From positions 1-7,291 of the forward strand of contig SFER01000108.1 of the NCBI GenBank assembly GCA_004557195.1: a stretch of 7,291 nt of DNA, written 5' to 3'. A program made the translations under genes and the position numbers. This document shows, piece after piece, positions 7,172 through 7,291 of the stretch; the first letter of the stretch is position 1; each line of letters starts with the position of its first letter. This DNA is from Bacteroidales bacterium (GTDB taxonomy: Bacteria > Bacteroidota > Bacteroidia > Bacteroidales > Muribaculaceae). The notes under the pieces are model-generated. The model worked only from the letters and a program-made list of their open reading frames with translations, ran no database searches and was not told the origin of the DNA.

Positions 7172-7291
7172 CTCCATCATATTAATGCCGAATAACAAAA
7201 AAGAAGAATTATTCAGTTCAATTATCGTTTAAAACAATATAGGCACATTTGTAAAAATACTTTTCATCAATCTGTAATCTCACATAAGATT

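Overview
The window most likely comes from the order Bacteroidales (Bacteroidota), possibly a gut family such as Muribaculaceae or Prevotellaceae. Three things suggest this. Genes lack clear Shine-Dalgarno sites. Promoters fit the Bacteroidota pattern TTTG, 19-20 bases, TAnnTTTG. The genes themselves (67K-type SppA, LpxK and ThiL in a row, plus an exported GH53 galactanase with a YFDLTGR-type C-terminal tail) have the look of that order. The family is inference.

Left part (1-2423): the 3' two thirds of a Fic-domain gene on the + strand, cut by the window edge, converges with 12 bases between stops on a minus-strand gene for a secreted GH53 endo-beta-1,4-galactanase. This is the more accessory part. 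No SusC/SusD-like genes or regulators are visible beside the galactanase here.

Middle (2392-2547): a complete tRNA-Arg(UCU) on the minus strand, with its own promoter and a rho-independent terminator starting 5 bases after its 3' end.

Right-centre (2645-6735): a minus-strand housekeeping cluster, read sppA, lpxK, thiL, with gaps of 23 and 55 bases and a good promoter in front of sppA. It joins a membrane signal-peptide peptidase, the lipid A 4'-kinase and the thiamine-phosphate kinase. This looks like shared expression rather than one pathway.

Right end (6736-7291): no convincing protein gene. A sharply bounded GC-rich block (about 58% G+C over 6901-7153, against about 23% over 7154-7291) holds several stem-loops. 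On the minus strand, 7158-7010 can be read as a small RNA of about 150 nt: a near-consensus -7 box, a closing stem UUAGGG/CCCUAA, then a strong hairpin with a U-rich tract. This is the part of the window most likely to hold something undescribed.
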